The notes under the pieces: generated by a model
The model's input: the letters and a program-made list of their open reading frames with translations, nothing else
What the model was told of the DNA's origin: nothing
Databases searched by the model: none
Assembly: GCA_963836425.1 (NCBI GenBank)
Contig: CAWIJJ010000017.1
Coordinates: 434,001-498,000 of the forward strand
DNA length: 64,000 nucleotides
Direction: 5' to 3'
DNA from: CAWIJJ01 sp963836425
Lineage (GTDB): Bacteria > Acidobacteriota > Terriglobia > Bryobacterales > Bryobacteraceae
Part shown: piece after piece, positions 55,107 to 64,000 of the stretch
Numbering within the stretch: position 1 is the first letter of the stretch
How the letters are laid out: every line of letters begins with the position of its first letter
Position numbers and translations under genes: made by a program

Positions 55107-55983
55107 TGGCTACGTTTCCCTTTGGCTCGCGCCGGAGGACAAACAGCAGGAAGGTCCCCGCGATCAGCACGAAAGCGGCGCCCGCGAAGCGCACCATATT
55201 CATCACTACGGCTCCGTATTTGCCGGTGACCGGATCATAGTGGAAACAAAACAGCAGAATCTGGTCCACCGGATTGCCGATCTTGTTTTGCGAAGCCTCC
55301 ACCAGGCCCAGCCTGACGTCGCGAGGCGCGTACTCGACGCCGTAGAAATACTTTGAGAGGCGCCCTTCCGGCGTTGCGATCATGATCGCGCTCGCGTGCG
55401 CGAACTGGTCCGTTTTCGGATCGTACTTATAGTGAAAGCCCAGGGCGTCGGTCAGTGCCCGGATGTTGGCTTCGTCACCGGTGAGGAAGTGCCAGCCGTT
55501 GGCGGTGTTCGGCCGCGCATACCGCTTCAGGTACATGTCGCGCTTGGAAGCCGCGTCGGCCGGTGTGTCCTTGGGATCGAAGCTGAACGCCACCACTTCG
55601 AAGTCGCGTCCCGCGTCGAAGGAAACGGCGCGCAGGCTGCTCTCCATACCGGCCAGGATCTGCGTGCACAGCATGGGGCAGCGGTAGTACACCGGCGCCA
55701 GGATCACCGGCTTTTTCGAGTGAAAGAATGTCGAAAGCGGTACGGTCCTGCCCGCCTCGTCGCGAAACTCCGCCTCGAGCGGCAGGCGCGCGTCCAGTTT
55801 CTGCTCGATGCCCACATCTTTGAGGGCCTCCGGCAGCGCGGTCCTCAAATTGCCGTCCTGCATTTTCGACTGCTGCGCCGGCGCCGGCTGCCCGGGCTGC
55901 GCCCACAGGCCGGCCGCCAGGCCAAACATTATCAGGGCAGGCATCAGCCTGCCGCGGGTTCTAACCCGCCGAACTCCCTTCAT
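55096..55983 (-). CDS. SCO1/SenC family copper chaperone
   Basis: 295 residues with an N-terminal hydrophobic segment (LMPALIMFGLAAGLWA) and a C-terminal membrane span (MVRFAGAAFVLIAGTFLLFV). The thioredoxin-like domain has the Cu-binding CPMLC (in YYRCPMLCTQ) and a conserved His in DQFAHASAIM. SCO proteins help insert copper into the CuA site of subunit II. Placed between the complex III genes and the oxidase genes, as in several other ACIII-caa3 clusters. Confidence 0.92.
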   Translation of the reverse strand: MKGVRRVRTRGRLMPALIMFGLAAGLWAQPGQPAPAQQSKMQDGNLRTALPEALKDVGIEQKLDARLPLEAEFRDEAGRTVPLSTFFHSKKPVILAPVYYRCPMLCTQILAGMESSLRAVSFDAGRDFEVVAFSFDPKDTPADAASKRDMYLKRYARPNTANGWHFLTGDEANIRALTDALGFHYKYDPKTDQFAHASAIMIATPEGRLSKYFYGVEYAPRDVRLGLVEASQNKIGNPVDQILLFCFHYDPVTGKYGAVVMNMVRFAGAAFVLIAGTFLLFVLRREPKGNVANGS

Positions 55984-56579
55984 TTTTTCTCCGCTTCCTT
56001 TGGCGCCGTGGTTTGCGCGGCGCCCTGATGTCCCTCGTTTGCCGCTACGGACGCGCCGGACAATTCCCCGGCAAGCGGCCCGCCCGGCCTTTGCATTTTC
56101 TCTCCCATGCCGCTCTCGGTAGGGACGGTCGCATCCGATACTGCCGGCGTTTCCGCCTGCGTGCGCGCGGCCGGCGGACGCTCGGCCAGTAACTCCATGG
56201 CCCGCGCCACAGGAATCCGCACAATGCCCTTTTGCTGGTCCACCCAGCCGTAACCGTTCAAGAGCTGATCTTCCGCCGCCCGCATCTGTTGCAGGTCCAG
56301 AATGGGCGCCTGCTGCAAGCGCGGCTGCGGCGGCAGGCGGCGCGCGTCCACGTTCAATTCGCTGGCCGGGCGCCGGCCGCCTTCCTGCGCCTCAAAAAAC
56401 TTAAACACGCCGATCAGCATGCCGATTGCCGCGATGGTGAATAACGTCAACCCGATGCCGAACTTTCCTACAGCCCACGCGTTGACGTCGCGATGCTCGT
56501 ACAGCGTCGACGGATTGTTCGGATCCGGTTGCGGGACTTCGTGTTCCTCGTTGTGTGGGTCGTGTCTATTCGCGGCCAT
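55980..56579 (-). CDS. Single-span membrane protein of the ACIII-oxidase cluster
   Basis: 199 residues. One span (GIGLTLFTIAAIGMLIGVFK, about 42-61) separates a short acidic N-terminus from a mainly extracytoplasmic part with PPQPRLQQAPILDLQQMRAA, AEDQLLNGYGWVDQQKGIVR and IPVARAMELLAERPP, then a low-complexity tail. I recall similar small proteins with a YGWVDxxxGxVRIPIxRAM motif in ACIII/caa3 operons; the role is unknown, perhaps assembly or stability. Overlaps both neighbours. Confidence 0.75.
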   Translation of the reverse strand: MAANRHDPHNEEHEVPQPDPNNPSTLYEHRDVNAWAVGKFGIGLTLFTIAAIGMLIGVFKFFEAQEGGRRPASELNVDARRLPPQPRLQQAPILDLQQMRAAEDQLLNGYGWVDQQKGIVRIPVARAMELLAERPPAARTQAETPAVSDATVPTESGMGEKMQRPGGPLAGELSGASVAANEGHQGAAQTTAPKEAEKK

Positions 56580-57765
56580 GTTCCAGTGCCCCTTCGAGGT
56601 TTGGATCGTTCAACGGCATGAGCGGCCGCTTCTCCAGTTGCAGGAAGAAATACGCGAGCCAGAGCCCGATCAGTCCAAGCGGCGCGGCCAAGTCCAGCCA
56701 ACTGATCGCCAGCGGCCCGCGCGTTGCGTCCGGAATCACCAGCCAGTAAAGATCCACCAGCCGCATAAAAAGAATGAACAGCGTGATGGATGACAGCAGT
56801 TTAAAGTTCCGTTTCAGGTCGCGCGAAAGCAGCAGCGCAAACGGCAGCGCGAAATGGCCGAACACGAGGGCCAGCGCCACGAACTGCCATCCGCCGCGGA
56901 ACCGGTCCACGTACCAGGGGATTTCTTCCGGAAGGTTGCCCGCCCAGATGATCAGAAACTGCGAGAACGCAAAGTAGGCCCACACCATCACCAGGGCCAA
57001 CGTGAATTTGCCCAGGTCGTGCAAATGCCGCGTCGTAAGGACCTGTGACATCGGCGCCCGCGCCGAAAGCAGAACCATCACCGTCACCAGGAATGCGATT
57101 CCGGTAAGCCCCTCTCCCGCGATGAACAGCAGACCGAACATCGTGGAAAACCAGTCGGGCCGCAGCGACATCGACCAGTCGATGGCCATGAACGTCACGC
57201 TCAGCGCCCAGAAGATGAGCCCGGGACCGGCGAGCGCGCTCATTTTTCTGTGCGGGACCATGCCGCCATCGCGATCTTCCCGCTCCGACCAGCGATTGAA
57301 GAACCAGCCCAGGAAATTCCAGCCCAGCAGGTAGATCGCCGCGCGAATCAGGAAGAACGGCACATTCAGGTACGGCTGTTTGTGCAGCAACACCGCGCTT
57401 GCCGCTACCTTGTCGGCATGGGACCACTCGTAGAGATTGGGGATGCCGATCACGATGGGAACGAACATCAGCGCCACCAGCGGCAAGGTGCGCGCCGCGG
57501 CCTCGCACGGCCGGCGCACCACAACGCCCCAAGCGCCTCCCGTCAAATATTGCAACATCAGCCAGGCGAGCGATCCCGCGCTGGTACCGAGCACGAAGAA
57601 ATAAGACCAGAGGTACGAGCGGTAGAACTGGAACGGAGAAAGGAACAGGCCGAGCAGGCACAAAGCGGCGCCCACTACGCCGGCGATGAGAGCCCTGGTC
57701 CGCCACGAGCGCAGGTCCGTGCGCAGTTCGGGAGAAACGGCGTAGTCCGCCGTGTGCGCCATCAT
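56566..57765 (-). CDS. actF: Alternative complex III subunit ActF
   Basis: 399 residues, about ten spans. It is the second large membrane subunit of quinol:cytochrome c oxidoreductase ACIII, without its own redox centre. Family features include LGTSAGSLAWLMLQYLTGGA, WGVVVRRPCEAAARTLPL, LLHKQPYLNVPFFLIRAAIY and MVWAYFAFSQFLIIWAGNLP. The start overlaps actE by four bases. Confidence 0.93.
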   Translation of the reverse strand: MMAHTADYAVSPELRTDLRSWRTRALIAGVVGAALCLLGLFLSPFQFYRSYLWSYFFVLGTSAGSLAWLMLQYLTGGAWGVVVRRPCEAAARTLPLVALMFVPIVIGIPNLYEWSHADKVAASAVLLHKQPYLNVPFFLIRAAIYLLGWNFLGWFFNRWSEREDRDGGMVPHRKMSALAGPGLIFWALSVTFMAIDWSMSLRPDWFSTMFGLLFIAGEGLTGIAFLVTVMVLLSARAPMSQVLTTRHLHDLGKFTLALVMVWAYFAFSQFLIIWAGNLPEEIPWYVDRFRGGWQFVALALVFGHFALPFALLLSRDLKRNFKLLSSITLFILFMRLVDLYWLVIPDATRGPLAISWLDLAAPLGLIGLWLAYFFLQLEKRPLMPLNDPNLEGALEHGRE

Positions 57766-58346
57766 TGCCGGCCTCCCTGCTCGAGTTCGCCGCGCGAAGC
57801 GGCGGGTACGTCGTTGATGGAGGCGTTCTGGCTGCGTTGCAGGGCGCGCACGTACGCCACTATGGCCCAGCGGTCGCGCGGTTCGATTTGCGCCGAGTAG
57901 TCCTGCATGGCCCCGAATCCATTGGTGATCACGTCGAAGATGTATCCATCGGGCACCTGCCGCAAGCGGTCTATGTGGTAAGACGGCGGTTTGCGAAAGC
58001 CGCGGCGCGGAATCATCCCGTCGCCGTTACCCAACCGGTCGTGGCACGGCGCGCAATATACGTTGAACCGGTTCTGACCGCGCTCCAGGACTTCTTTGGT
58101 AACCGGGAACGGGAACGTGGCCACGGGCTTTGCGTCCGCACCGATACCAGCGTACAGCGCCCGGTCTTCGTTCAGATGGCCGCGCGCTACCGTTCCTTCG
58201 AGCAGGGGCCGCTCCGAGCGCCCGTCGCCGAAGAACGAGGACGGGCGCAGCGGGATGTATTTCGGCTGATTGTGCATGTCCTGACGGCATCCCGCGGCCG
58301 CGGCCGCCACCATCAGCACGAGGCCGATTTTGACGTTAGTTCGCAA
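57762..58346 (-). CDS. actE: Alternative complex III monoheme cytochrome c ActE
   Basis: 194 residues. Lipoprotein-type signal MRTNVKIGLVLMVAAAAAGC (Cys20 is the likely lipidation site). One heme c motif CAPCH in NVYCAPCHDRLGNGDG, and an axial Met candidate in GFGAMQDYSAQI. ActE carries electrons from the ActA/ActB side toward the acceptor. Overlaps actD by 11 bases. Confidence 0.93.
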   Translation of the reverse strand: MRTNVKIGLVLMVAAAAAGCRQDMHNQPKYIPLRPSSFFGDGRSERPLLEGTVARGHLNEDRALYAGIGADAKPVATFPFPVTKEVLERGQNRFNVYCAPCHDRLGNGDGMIPRRGFRKPPSYHIDRLRQVPDGYIFDVITNGFGAMQDYSAQIEPRDRWAIVAYVRALQRSQNASINDVPAASRGELEQGGRQ

Positions 58347-58869
58347 CTTCAGACACCTCTTTGGGCTCCAACTTCTCCAGAAAACCCGCCGTCTGCGCCC
58401 GGTCGAATAACGGGTCGGCGGCTTCGATGCAGAGAAAAAACCGATTGTCCGAAGCCATCGCGAATCGCTTCACGTTAAACACGGGGTGATACGGCATCGG
58501 CAGGCCGCACAGCGCCATCAGTCCCAGCACGGTGGCAATCGCCGCAAACAGAACCGTCACCTCGAAGGTGATGACGATGTACGAGGGCCAGCTATGGAGC
58601 GGGCGCCCTCCGATGTTGATGGGGAAGTAAATGACCGTGACGTAGTACTGCAACATGTAGCCGCAGATTCCGCCGAGGATCCCGCCGATCAGGACGATCA
58701 GGGACAGCATGTTCTTGTGCAAGTGCAGGGCGTCGTTCAGTTCCTCGATGGGAAACGGCGAGTACGCGTCCAATTTGCGGTATCCCTGCTCCCGCGCCGC
58801 GCGTGCCGCCCGGACCAGCGCGCCGGGAGATTCGAATTCCGCCATCACACCGTAGATTGGCTGGCTCAA
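58336..58869 (-). CDS. actD: Alternative complex III subunit ActD
   Basis: 177 residues (DUF3341 family). N-terminus YGVMAEFESPGALVRAARAA, then two spans (LIVLIGGILGGICGYMLQYY and YIVITFEVTVLFAAIATVLG) and the GLPMPYHPVFNV motif. Structural subunit of ACIII. Overlaps actC by four bases. Confidence 0.93.
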   Translation of the reverse strand: MSQPIYGVMAEFESPGALVRAARAAREQGYRKLDAYSPFPIEELNDALHLHKNMLSLIVLIGGILGGICGYMLQYYVTVIYFPINIGGRPLHSWPSYIVITFEVTVLFAAIATVLGLMALCGLPMPYHPVFNVKRFAMASDNRFFLCIEAADPLFDRAQTAGFLEKLEPKEVSEVAN

Positions 58870-60251
58870 CGGTTCACCTCCTCTTTGACACGGGCCGACG
58901 GCAGCAGCGTCCGGACCTCAAAGATGGAAATCATGGGAAGCAGGCGAATGAATATGAAGAACAGGAACAGGAACAGCCCTATGGTTCCCACGTAGGTGAA
59001 CCAGTCCCAGCGCGTGGCCCGGAAAACCGACCATGCGGATGGCAGGTAGTCCTGCGCCAGGCTACTGACGATGATCACGAAGCGTTCCAGCCACATGCCC
59101 ACCAGCACGATGACCGACCAGATAAACAACAGCACGGGAGTGCTGCGCACCTTCTTGACCCAGCCTACCTGCAGAAGAACGATGTTGCAGCCGACGAGCG
59201 ACCAGTAGAAATAGCGGTATGGACCCGTCATGCGGTTCCACATCGCCGCCGATTCGAAGACGTTCCCGCTGTACCATCCCGTGAAGACCTCCAGGATGTA
59301 CGCATAGGCTACGATCATTCCCGTGGCCAGCATCACCTTGGCCGCGTTGTCCAGGTGTTTGTCGGTGATCAGCCCCTGGAGGCCATACGCGTAGCGAAGC
59401 GGAATCGCCAGAGCCAGCACCATCGCGAAGCCCGAATAGATGGCGCCCGCCACGAAGTACGGCGGGAAGAAGGTGCTGTGCCAGCCGGGGACGATGGCGA
59501 TGGTGAAGTCGAAGCTGACGACGGTGTGGACCGAGAGCACCAGGGGCGTGGCCAGTCCTGCCAGCAGCAGCGAAGCCGTTTCGTAGATGCTCCAGTGTTT
59601 GGCCGAGCCGCGCCACCCCAGTGAAAGTGCGCCGTAGATGAACTGCACGCCACGGTTTTTGGCGCGGTCGCGCAGGGTGGCCAGATCCGGTATCAGGCCC
59701 ACGAACCAGAACAGCGCGGAGACGGTCGCGTACGTCGAAACCGCAAACACGTCCCACACCAGCGGGCTGCGGAAATTCGGCTGGACTCCCATATTGTTGG
59801 GATAGGGAAACAGCCAGTAAGCCAGCCAGGGACGGCCCAGGTGGAGAATCGGAAACATGCCCGCGCAGGCCACGGCGAACAGCGTCATCGCCTCCGCGAA
59901 GCGGTTGATCGAGTTCCGCCAGCGTTGATTGAGCAGCAGCAGAATCGCGGAGATCAGCGTGCCCGCGTGGCCGATACCGATCCACCACACGAAGTTCGTG
60001 ATGGCGAATCCCCACATCACCGGCGTGCGCAGTCCCCAGATTCCCACGCCCTTGGCGAAGAGTATCGCCACGGCAAGGAGAAACAGAAAAAGAAGACCGA
60101 GGGCGGCGCTCAAGCCCGCAAACCAGAACAGCGGCGTCTTCTTCGACAACACCACGGCGGCGATCTGGTCAGTGACCGTCGCGAACGTATACCCGGGAGC
60201 GATGATTTCGTGCTCTGCCGGCTTCTCGATTACCTGTTGTTCATCTGCCAT
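58866..60251 (-). CDS. actC: Alternative complex III quinone-site subunit ActC (NrfD-like)
   Basis: 461 residues, about ten spans. ActC is the NrfD/PsrC-like subunit thought to bind menaquinol. Family signatures include WWIGIGHAGTLISAILLLLN, RWRNSINRFAEAMTLFAVAC, FPILHLGRPWLAYWLFPYPN and PGWHSTFFPPYFVAGAIYSG. Nine bases follow actB. Confidence 0.95.
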   Translation of the reverse strand: MADEQQVIEKPAEHEIIAPGYTFATVTDQIAAVVLSKKTPLFWFAGLSAALGLLFLFLLAVAILFAKGVGIWGLRTPVMWGFAITNFVWWIGIGHAGTLISAILLLLNQRWRNSINRFAEAMTLFAVACAGMFPILHLGRPWLAYWLFPYPNNMGVQPNFRSPLVWDVFAVSTYATVSALFWFVGLIPDLATLRDRAKNRGVQFIYGALSLGWRGSAKHWSIYETASLLLAGLATPLVLSVHTVVSFDFTIAIVPGWHSTFFPPYFVAGAIYSGFAMVLALAIPLRYAYGLQGLITDKHLDNAAKVMLATGMIVAYAYILEVFTGWYSGNVFESAAMWNRMTGPYRYFYWSLVGCNIVLLQVGWVKKVRSTPVLLFIWSVIVLVGMWLERFVIIVSSLAQDYLPSAWSVFRATRWDWFTYVGTIGLFLFLFFIFIRLLPMISIFEVRTLLPSARVKEEVNR

Positions 60252-60260
60252 GGCGGCGCC

Positions 60261-63255
60261 CTATGATTCGATCTCCGGGTTGGGATTGCTCAGGCTCGCT
60301 AAGTAAGTCGTGCGCGGCCTGGTGTTCAGGTCTTCCAGCAGGCCATAGTTGCGATGCTCCGCTTTCATCTTCGAAACCCGGCTCTCCTTGTCATTGATAT
60401 TGCCGAAGATGATTGCTTCGGTGGGACACGAGGCCTGGCACGCGGTTTGTATGTCGCCGTCCCGCACGCTGCGGTTGGCCTTCTCGGCGTCGATTTTGGC
60501 GGCGTTGATGCGCTGCACGCAGTACGTGCATTTCTCCATGACCCCGCGGCTGCGGACCGATACGTCGGGATTGCGCAGCAGCTTGAGGCTCGGCGTTTCG
60601 AAGTCCGAATAGAGGAAGAAATTGAACCGCCGCACTTTGTAGGGGCAGTTATTGGAGCAGTAACGGGTGCCCACGCAGCGGTTGTAGACCATGTCGTTCA
60701 GTCCCTCGGCGCTGTGCGTGGTGGCCTGCACCGGGCAAACCAGCTCGCAAGGCGCATTTTCGCACTGCATGCACGGCACCGGCTGGTTGTACATTGCCGG
60801 GTTGCCCAGGTCGCCCGTGTAGTAGGTGTCGATGCGCAGCCAGTGCATCAGGCGACTGCGCCGCACCTGGTCTTTGCCTACCACGGCGATGTTGTTTTCG
60901 GCCTGGCAGGCCACCACGCACGCCGAGCATCCGGTGCACGAGGTGAGGTCGATGGCCATGCCCCACGCATACCCCTCGTACTTCCATTCCGGGTAAAGTG
61001 TGAGCCCGGGCGGCGGCGCTTCGGCTCCGCCATGCACCGATTCCGGATCTTTCTTGTACTGTTGCAGCGTGCCCGCGTGAATGATATGGCGACGAGTATC
61101 GAGGATCTGTTCGTTGCGGGTGGTGGCGAATGGATAGCTGCCGGAAATCTTCCTGGCATCGAGCCCGACGTCCTGCCAGGGCGCCTGCGACGTTCGCAGC
61201 CCGTACGGGTTGAAGCCCATTCCCGTCCCCGCCCGGCCCGACTTCGTGCGGCCGTAGCCGAGATGCAACGTGATCGCTCCGTTGACATGCCCTGGCTGCA
61301 CGAACGCCGGAGCGCGCAGCTTGCGGCCCTGGTATTCGAGTTCCAGCATGTCCCCTGTTTCGACGTTCAGACGGTGCGCCGTCCCCGGACCCACGATGGC
61401 CGCATTGTCCCAGGTGAGCTTGGTGATGGGCTTGGGCAATTCCTGAAGCCAGCTGTTGTTCGCAAAACGGCCGTCGTAAATCGTCGGGTCGGGCCGGAAG
61501 ATGACCTCGAACTTGCCGGCGAGACGGCGGGCCTGCGCGGGCGTTGCCATGGCGGCGCCGCGAATGGCCGGCGTTTTCGCCGCCGCGGCGGTGTTCGGCA
61601 CCACGCCATCGTGCACCGCTTTACGCCACCATGTTTCGAAATCTCCGCCCGCGTGCTGCGAAGCCCAATAACCCTTCACCACGTCGTAGTCGCCGGTCTG
61701 CGGAGAATCGGTGAACATCTGGAGCACCGCGAGCGCGGAACGTCCGGCGTACAAAGGCTGGATCAGCGGCTGCTGAATGGTCGCCGTGCCGTCGAAGGCG
61801 CGGGCATCGCCCCACGCTTCCAGGAAGTGGGCCTCGGGCAGGCTCCACTGGCAGGCTTCCGAGGTTTCATCCTCGATCGGGCTGAGGTGAACCCGCAGCC
61901 TCGCCTTTTTGATCCGGTCCCGCATGCCCATCTCGACCGGTGCCGTGAATACAGGATTTCCGCCGAGCACGACCAGCAGGTCCACCGCGCCCGCATCCAG
62001 ATCCTTCACCAGGTCCTGGAGCGAGGCGAACTGATCGACCGGATTTGCCTCCACGGGCTCGGTATAGAACACCGTCTTGCCCACGTTGCCGAGGGTTGAG
62101 TTCATCAGGTGCGCCAGCGCGTGCACGATAGCCGGCTGATGGTCACCCGCGATCACGAGACTCGCGCCCTTGTTCGCCTGAAGGTCCCGCGCGATGCCTC
62201 CGATCCACCGGTAGATGTCGCCGTTTTCTCCCTGCTTCGGCCCGTTGGCCGCGCCCAGGCCGGTGGCCAGCGCCCAGGCGAATTCCTCGATATCGCCGGC
62301 GCGCAATGGCATGCGGTGATCGGCCTTGCTGCCCGTTGGCGTGGGCATCGGTTCAGCCACGTAGAGCCGGTTCATGGTGGCGCTTTCGTGGCTCACGCGC
62401 CGCTTGGACGCCCACTGCCGCGCGTAGCGCATGGCGACGGGGCCGGAGGCAAGAAAGTCGGAGTCGAGCGAAACCACCACGTTGGCGTTGGCCAGGTTGT
62501 AGTAGGTGTTGACGGGCTCGCCGAAAGCCGAGCATGGCTCCGGCGCGCGCCTGGTGCGCTCCGGCAGGTTCCCACTGGTGCCACTTGGCCGCCGGAAAGA
62601 GGCCCTGAATGGTGCGCAACTGCTGCGCCATGGTAGGCGAGGAGATTGTCTCGGTCAGGATCCGGATGCCCGCGCCGTTCTTCGCGCGTTGGGCCGCCAG
62701 CGTCTGCCGCAGCGAGCCGAAGAAATCGCCCCAGGACCGCACCTCGCCTTCGAAGGTGGCAGTCTGCGCGCGGTCCGGATCGTATAAGGACAGGATTGAA
62801 GCCTGCGAATAAGTGTCGCAGGCGCCCAGCGTGGACGGATGCTCGGGGTTGCCTTCGAGCTTGGTGGGCCTGCCTTCGTGGCTCTCGGCAAGCACACCCT
62901 GAGCCACGCCGCTAAGCGTGGTGGCGGTCGCGTAAAACAGCGGCCGGCCGGGAATCAGTTCTTCCGGCTGCCGTACGTACGGCATGATGTGTTCGGTGGG
63001 CTGGCGGGTACAGGCGGTGAGGCCGGCCAGCGCGAGGGACGCGCCCATCAGCTTCAGAAAATTGCGCCGGCCTTCGGCGCTGTTCTCCTCCTCGCTCCAG
63101 CCAATCGCCTGCTGGGGAAACTCCCGCTCCATCAGGTCCTTGAATTCGGGGGTCGAGGCCAGGTCGTCGAGACTGCGCCAATAGTCGCGGCCGCGAGCGC
63201 CATCCAGCCGCGCACGTACCGCGGCCAGGTCTAACTTCTTTCTTGGTTCGCTCAT
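60261..63255 (-). CDS. actB: Alternative complex III iron-sulfur subunit ActB, with one apparent frameshift
   Basis: About 997 residues after correcting one base. From ATG 63255 (overlapping actA by four bases) the N-terminus has a Tat motif RRNFLKLMGASLALAGLTAC with a possible lipobox. A molybdopterin-enzyme-like domain without Mo ligands follows, then the iron-sulfur part with CTGCSACVVACQAEN, CMQCENAPCELVCP, CVGTRYCSNNCPYKV and CTYCVQRI. Near 62524-62526 the frame changes: one extra base in GGCTTTCGGC separates AGAMLG-F from GEPVNTYYNLANANVVVSLD. The A run on the plus strand and intact neighbours make a sequencing error or very recent mutation likely. Confidence 0.88.
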
Positions 63256-63911
63256 CGATGGCAAGTTGAACAACTGGTAAGCGTCCGCGCGTCCAATATT
63301 TTGTATTCCTGCACCAGTTGGCGGCCGATCTGTTCCTGGTCGCCCTGCGGCTGGTAGCCCATGGTCGTGATGGCGGAGCGCGGTCTTACAAATTTCTCCG
63401 GATTGCGGTGGCAGTCAAGGCACCACTGCATGCGCAGTGAGGCCTGCTGAGCCATGAGCGGCATCCGGTCCACTCTCCCATGGCAGGTTTCGCAACCCAC
63501 ACCCTTATTCACGTGAATGCTGTGGTTGAAATAAACGAAATCGGGCAAATCGTGGACGCGCGTCCAGTTGATGGATTCACCGGTGCGGAAACTGGCGCGC
63601 ACCGGTTCGAGCGTCGGGCTCGTGCTCCAGATCTGCGAATGGCAGTTCATGCAGGTCTTGGTAGGCGGAACGTTGGCGAAGCTGGATGTTTCCACCGAAG
63701 TGTGGCAATACCGGCAGTCGATGCCGAGGCCCCCGACGTGGTGGGCGTGGCTGAAGGGCACCGGCTGCTCGCGCGGCGCGTCCGCCCGCGTGGTGTAGTC
63801 CGAACGAATGATTCCGTTCCACGACCAGGCGACGAAACCGACAAGGAACACGACGCCGATGATCGACGCGCGCGCCCATTTATTAGCGCTGTGATGAAAG
63901 AGCTGGGACAT
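63252..63911 (-). CDS. actA: Alternative complex III pentaheme cytochrome c ActA
   Basis: 219 residues. One N-terminal membrane span (ASIIGVVFLVGFVAWSWNGI) and five CxxCH heme sites: CRYCH, CMNCH, CETCH, CLDCH and CSTCH, with extra His for bis-His ligation (SHAHHVGG, NHSIHVNKG). ActA collects electrons from ActB and passes them on to ActE. First ACIII gene; four bases separate it from an upstream coding end. Confidence 0.95.
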   Translation of the reverse strand: MSQLFHHSANKWARASIIGVVFLVGFVAWSWNGIIRSDYTTRADAPREQPVPFSHAHHVGGLGIDCRYCHTSVETSSFANVPPTKTCMNCHSQIWSTSPTLEPVRASFRTGESINWTRVHDLPDFVYFNHSIHVNKGVGCETCHGRVDRMPLMAQQASLRMQWCLDCHRNPEKFVRPRSAITTMGYQPQGDQEQIGRQLVQEYKILDARTLTSCSTCHR

Positions 63912-63915
63912 AGGG

Positions 63916-63999
63916 CTACCCGAGCTCCCATTCTGACTTCAAATTGTTAGTTCGCATCAGGAAGACAGCAACCGCTTGACCAACCACCCCCGCGATCAA
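63916..63999 (-). CDS. C-terminal end of an unidentified membrane protein (right edge)
   Basis: A minus-strand frame open to the window edge ends at TAG 63916, four bases before the actA start. The 27 visible residues read LIAGVVGQAVAVFLMRTNNL then KSEWELG, which looks like the end of a transmembrane helix and a short tail. It may be the first member of the respiratory operon; nothing more can be said. Confidence 0.45.
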   Translation of the reverse strand: MIAGVVGQAVAVFLMRTNNLKSEWELG

Positions 64000-64000
64000 A

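Noticed and set aside
62520..62530. Programmed frameshift in actB
   Set aside because: There is no slippery heptamer of a known type and no downstream structure I can see; actB homologues are read in one frame.

Overview
The window looks like a chromosome segment of an acidobacterium of the Solibacter/Bryobacter type. This rests on its high GC content and on a secreted Ig-like protein (13664-15817) whose C-terminus resembles the domain catalogued as TIGR03437, known mainly from Candidatus Solibacter. The organism is an inference; no 16S gene is present. I saw no tRNA, rRNA or CRISPR array.

1-13400 (minus strand) is a nearly complete division and cell-wall (dcw) cluster in the order mraZ-rsmH-ftsL-ftsI-murE-murF-mraY-murD-ftsW-murG-murC-ftsQ, with ftsQ running off the left edge. 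Most genes overlap or nearly touch. 13.6-17.8 kb holds two large secreted proteins, each with a recognisable signal peptide. 18.4-23.5 kb is a three-gene formate dehydrogenase operon whose catalytic subunit reads through an in-frame UGA, followed by a bacterial SECIS hairpin, so it is a selenoprotein. 23.5-26.2 kb is a cobalt/nickel ECF importer (cbiM-cbiQ-cbiO). 26.2-36.6 kb is mixed housekeeping: an M20 peptidase, a TIM-barrel protein, a 45-residue CxxC protein, a conserved hypothetical, a cupin, a frameshifted ADP-ribosylglycohydrolase, an aldo/keto reductase beside an AraC remnant, ClpB and a lipoprotein.

36.6-50.1 kb is an accessory block. One decayed Ig-like repeat surface-protein gene is split into three pieces (37604-38011, 42864-43156, 49657-49963). 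The first gap is an IS66 element with a second IS66 nested in it. The second gap is a 6.5-kb unit with an IS66 end at each outer edge, flanked by a 9-bp direct repeat, carrying about 4 kb of non-transposase cargo: an Asp-box propeller protein, a frameshifted partner and an array of GTCCGAAC repeats. The block is bracketed by two 117-bp, about 90% identical copies of the leader and first codons of the TPR gene at 50187.

51.4-63.9 kb (minus strand) is one long respiratory operon: alternative complex III (actABCDEF), a single-TM protein, an SCO copper chaperone and a caa3-type A2 cytochrome oxidase (subunits II, I, III, IV). Together these would pass electrons from quinol through ActA/ActE hemes to the CoxB-fused cytochrome c and then to oxygen; the formate dehydrogenase could feed the same quinone pool. 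actB carries an apparent single-base frameshift in a short A run.
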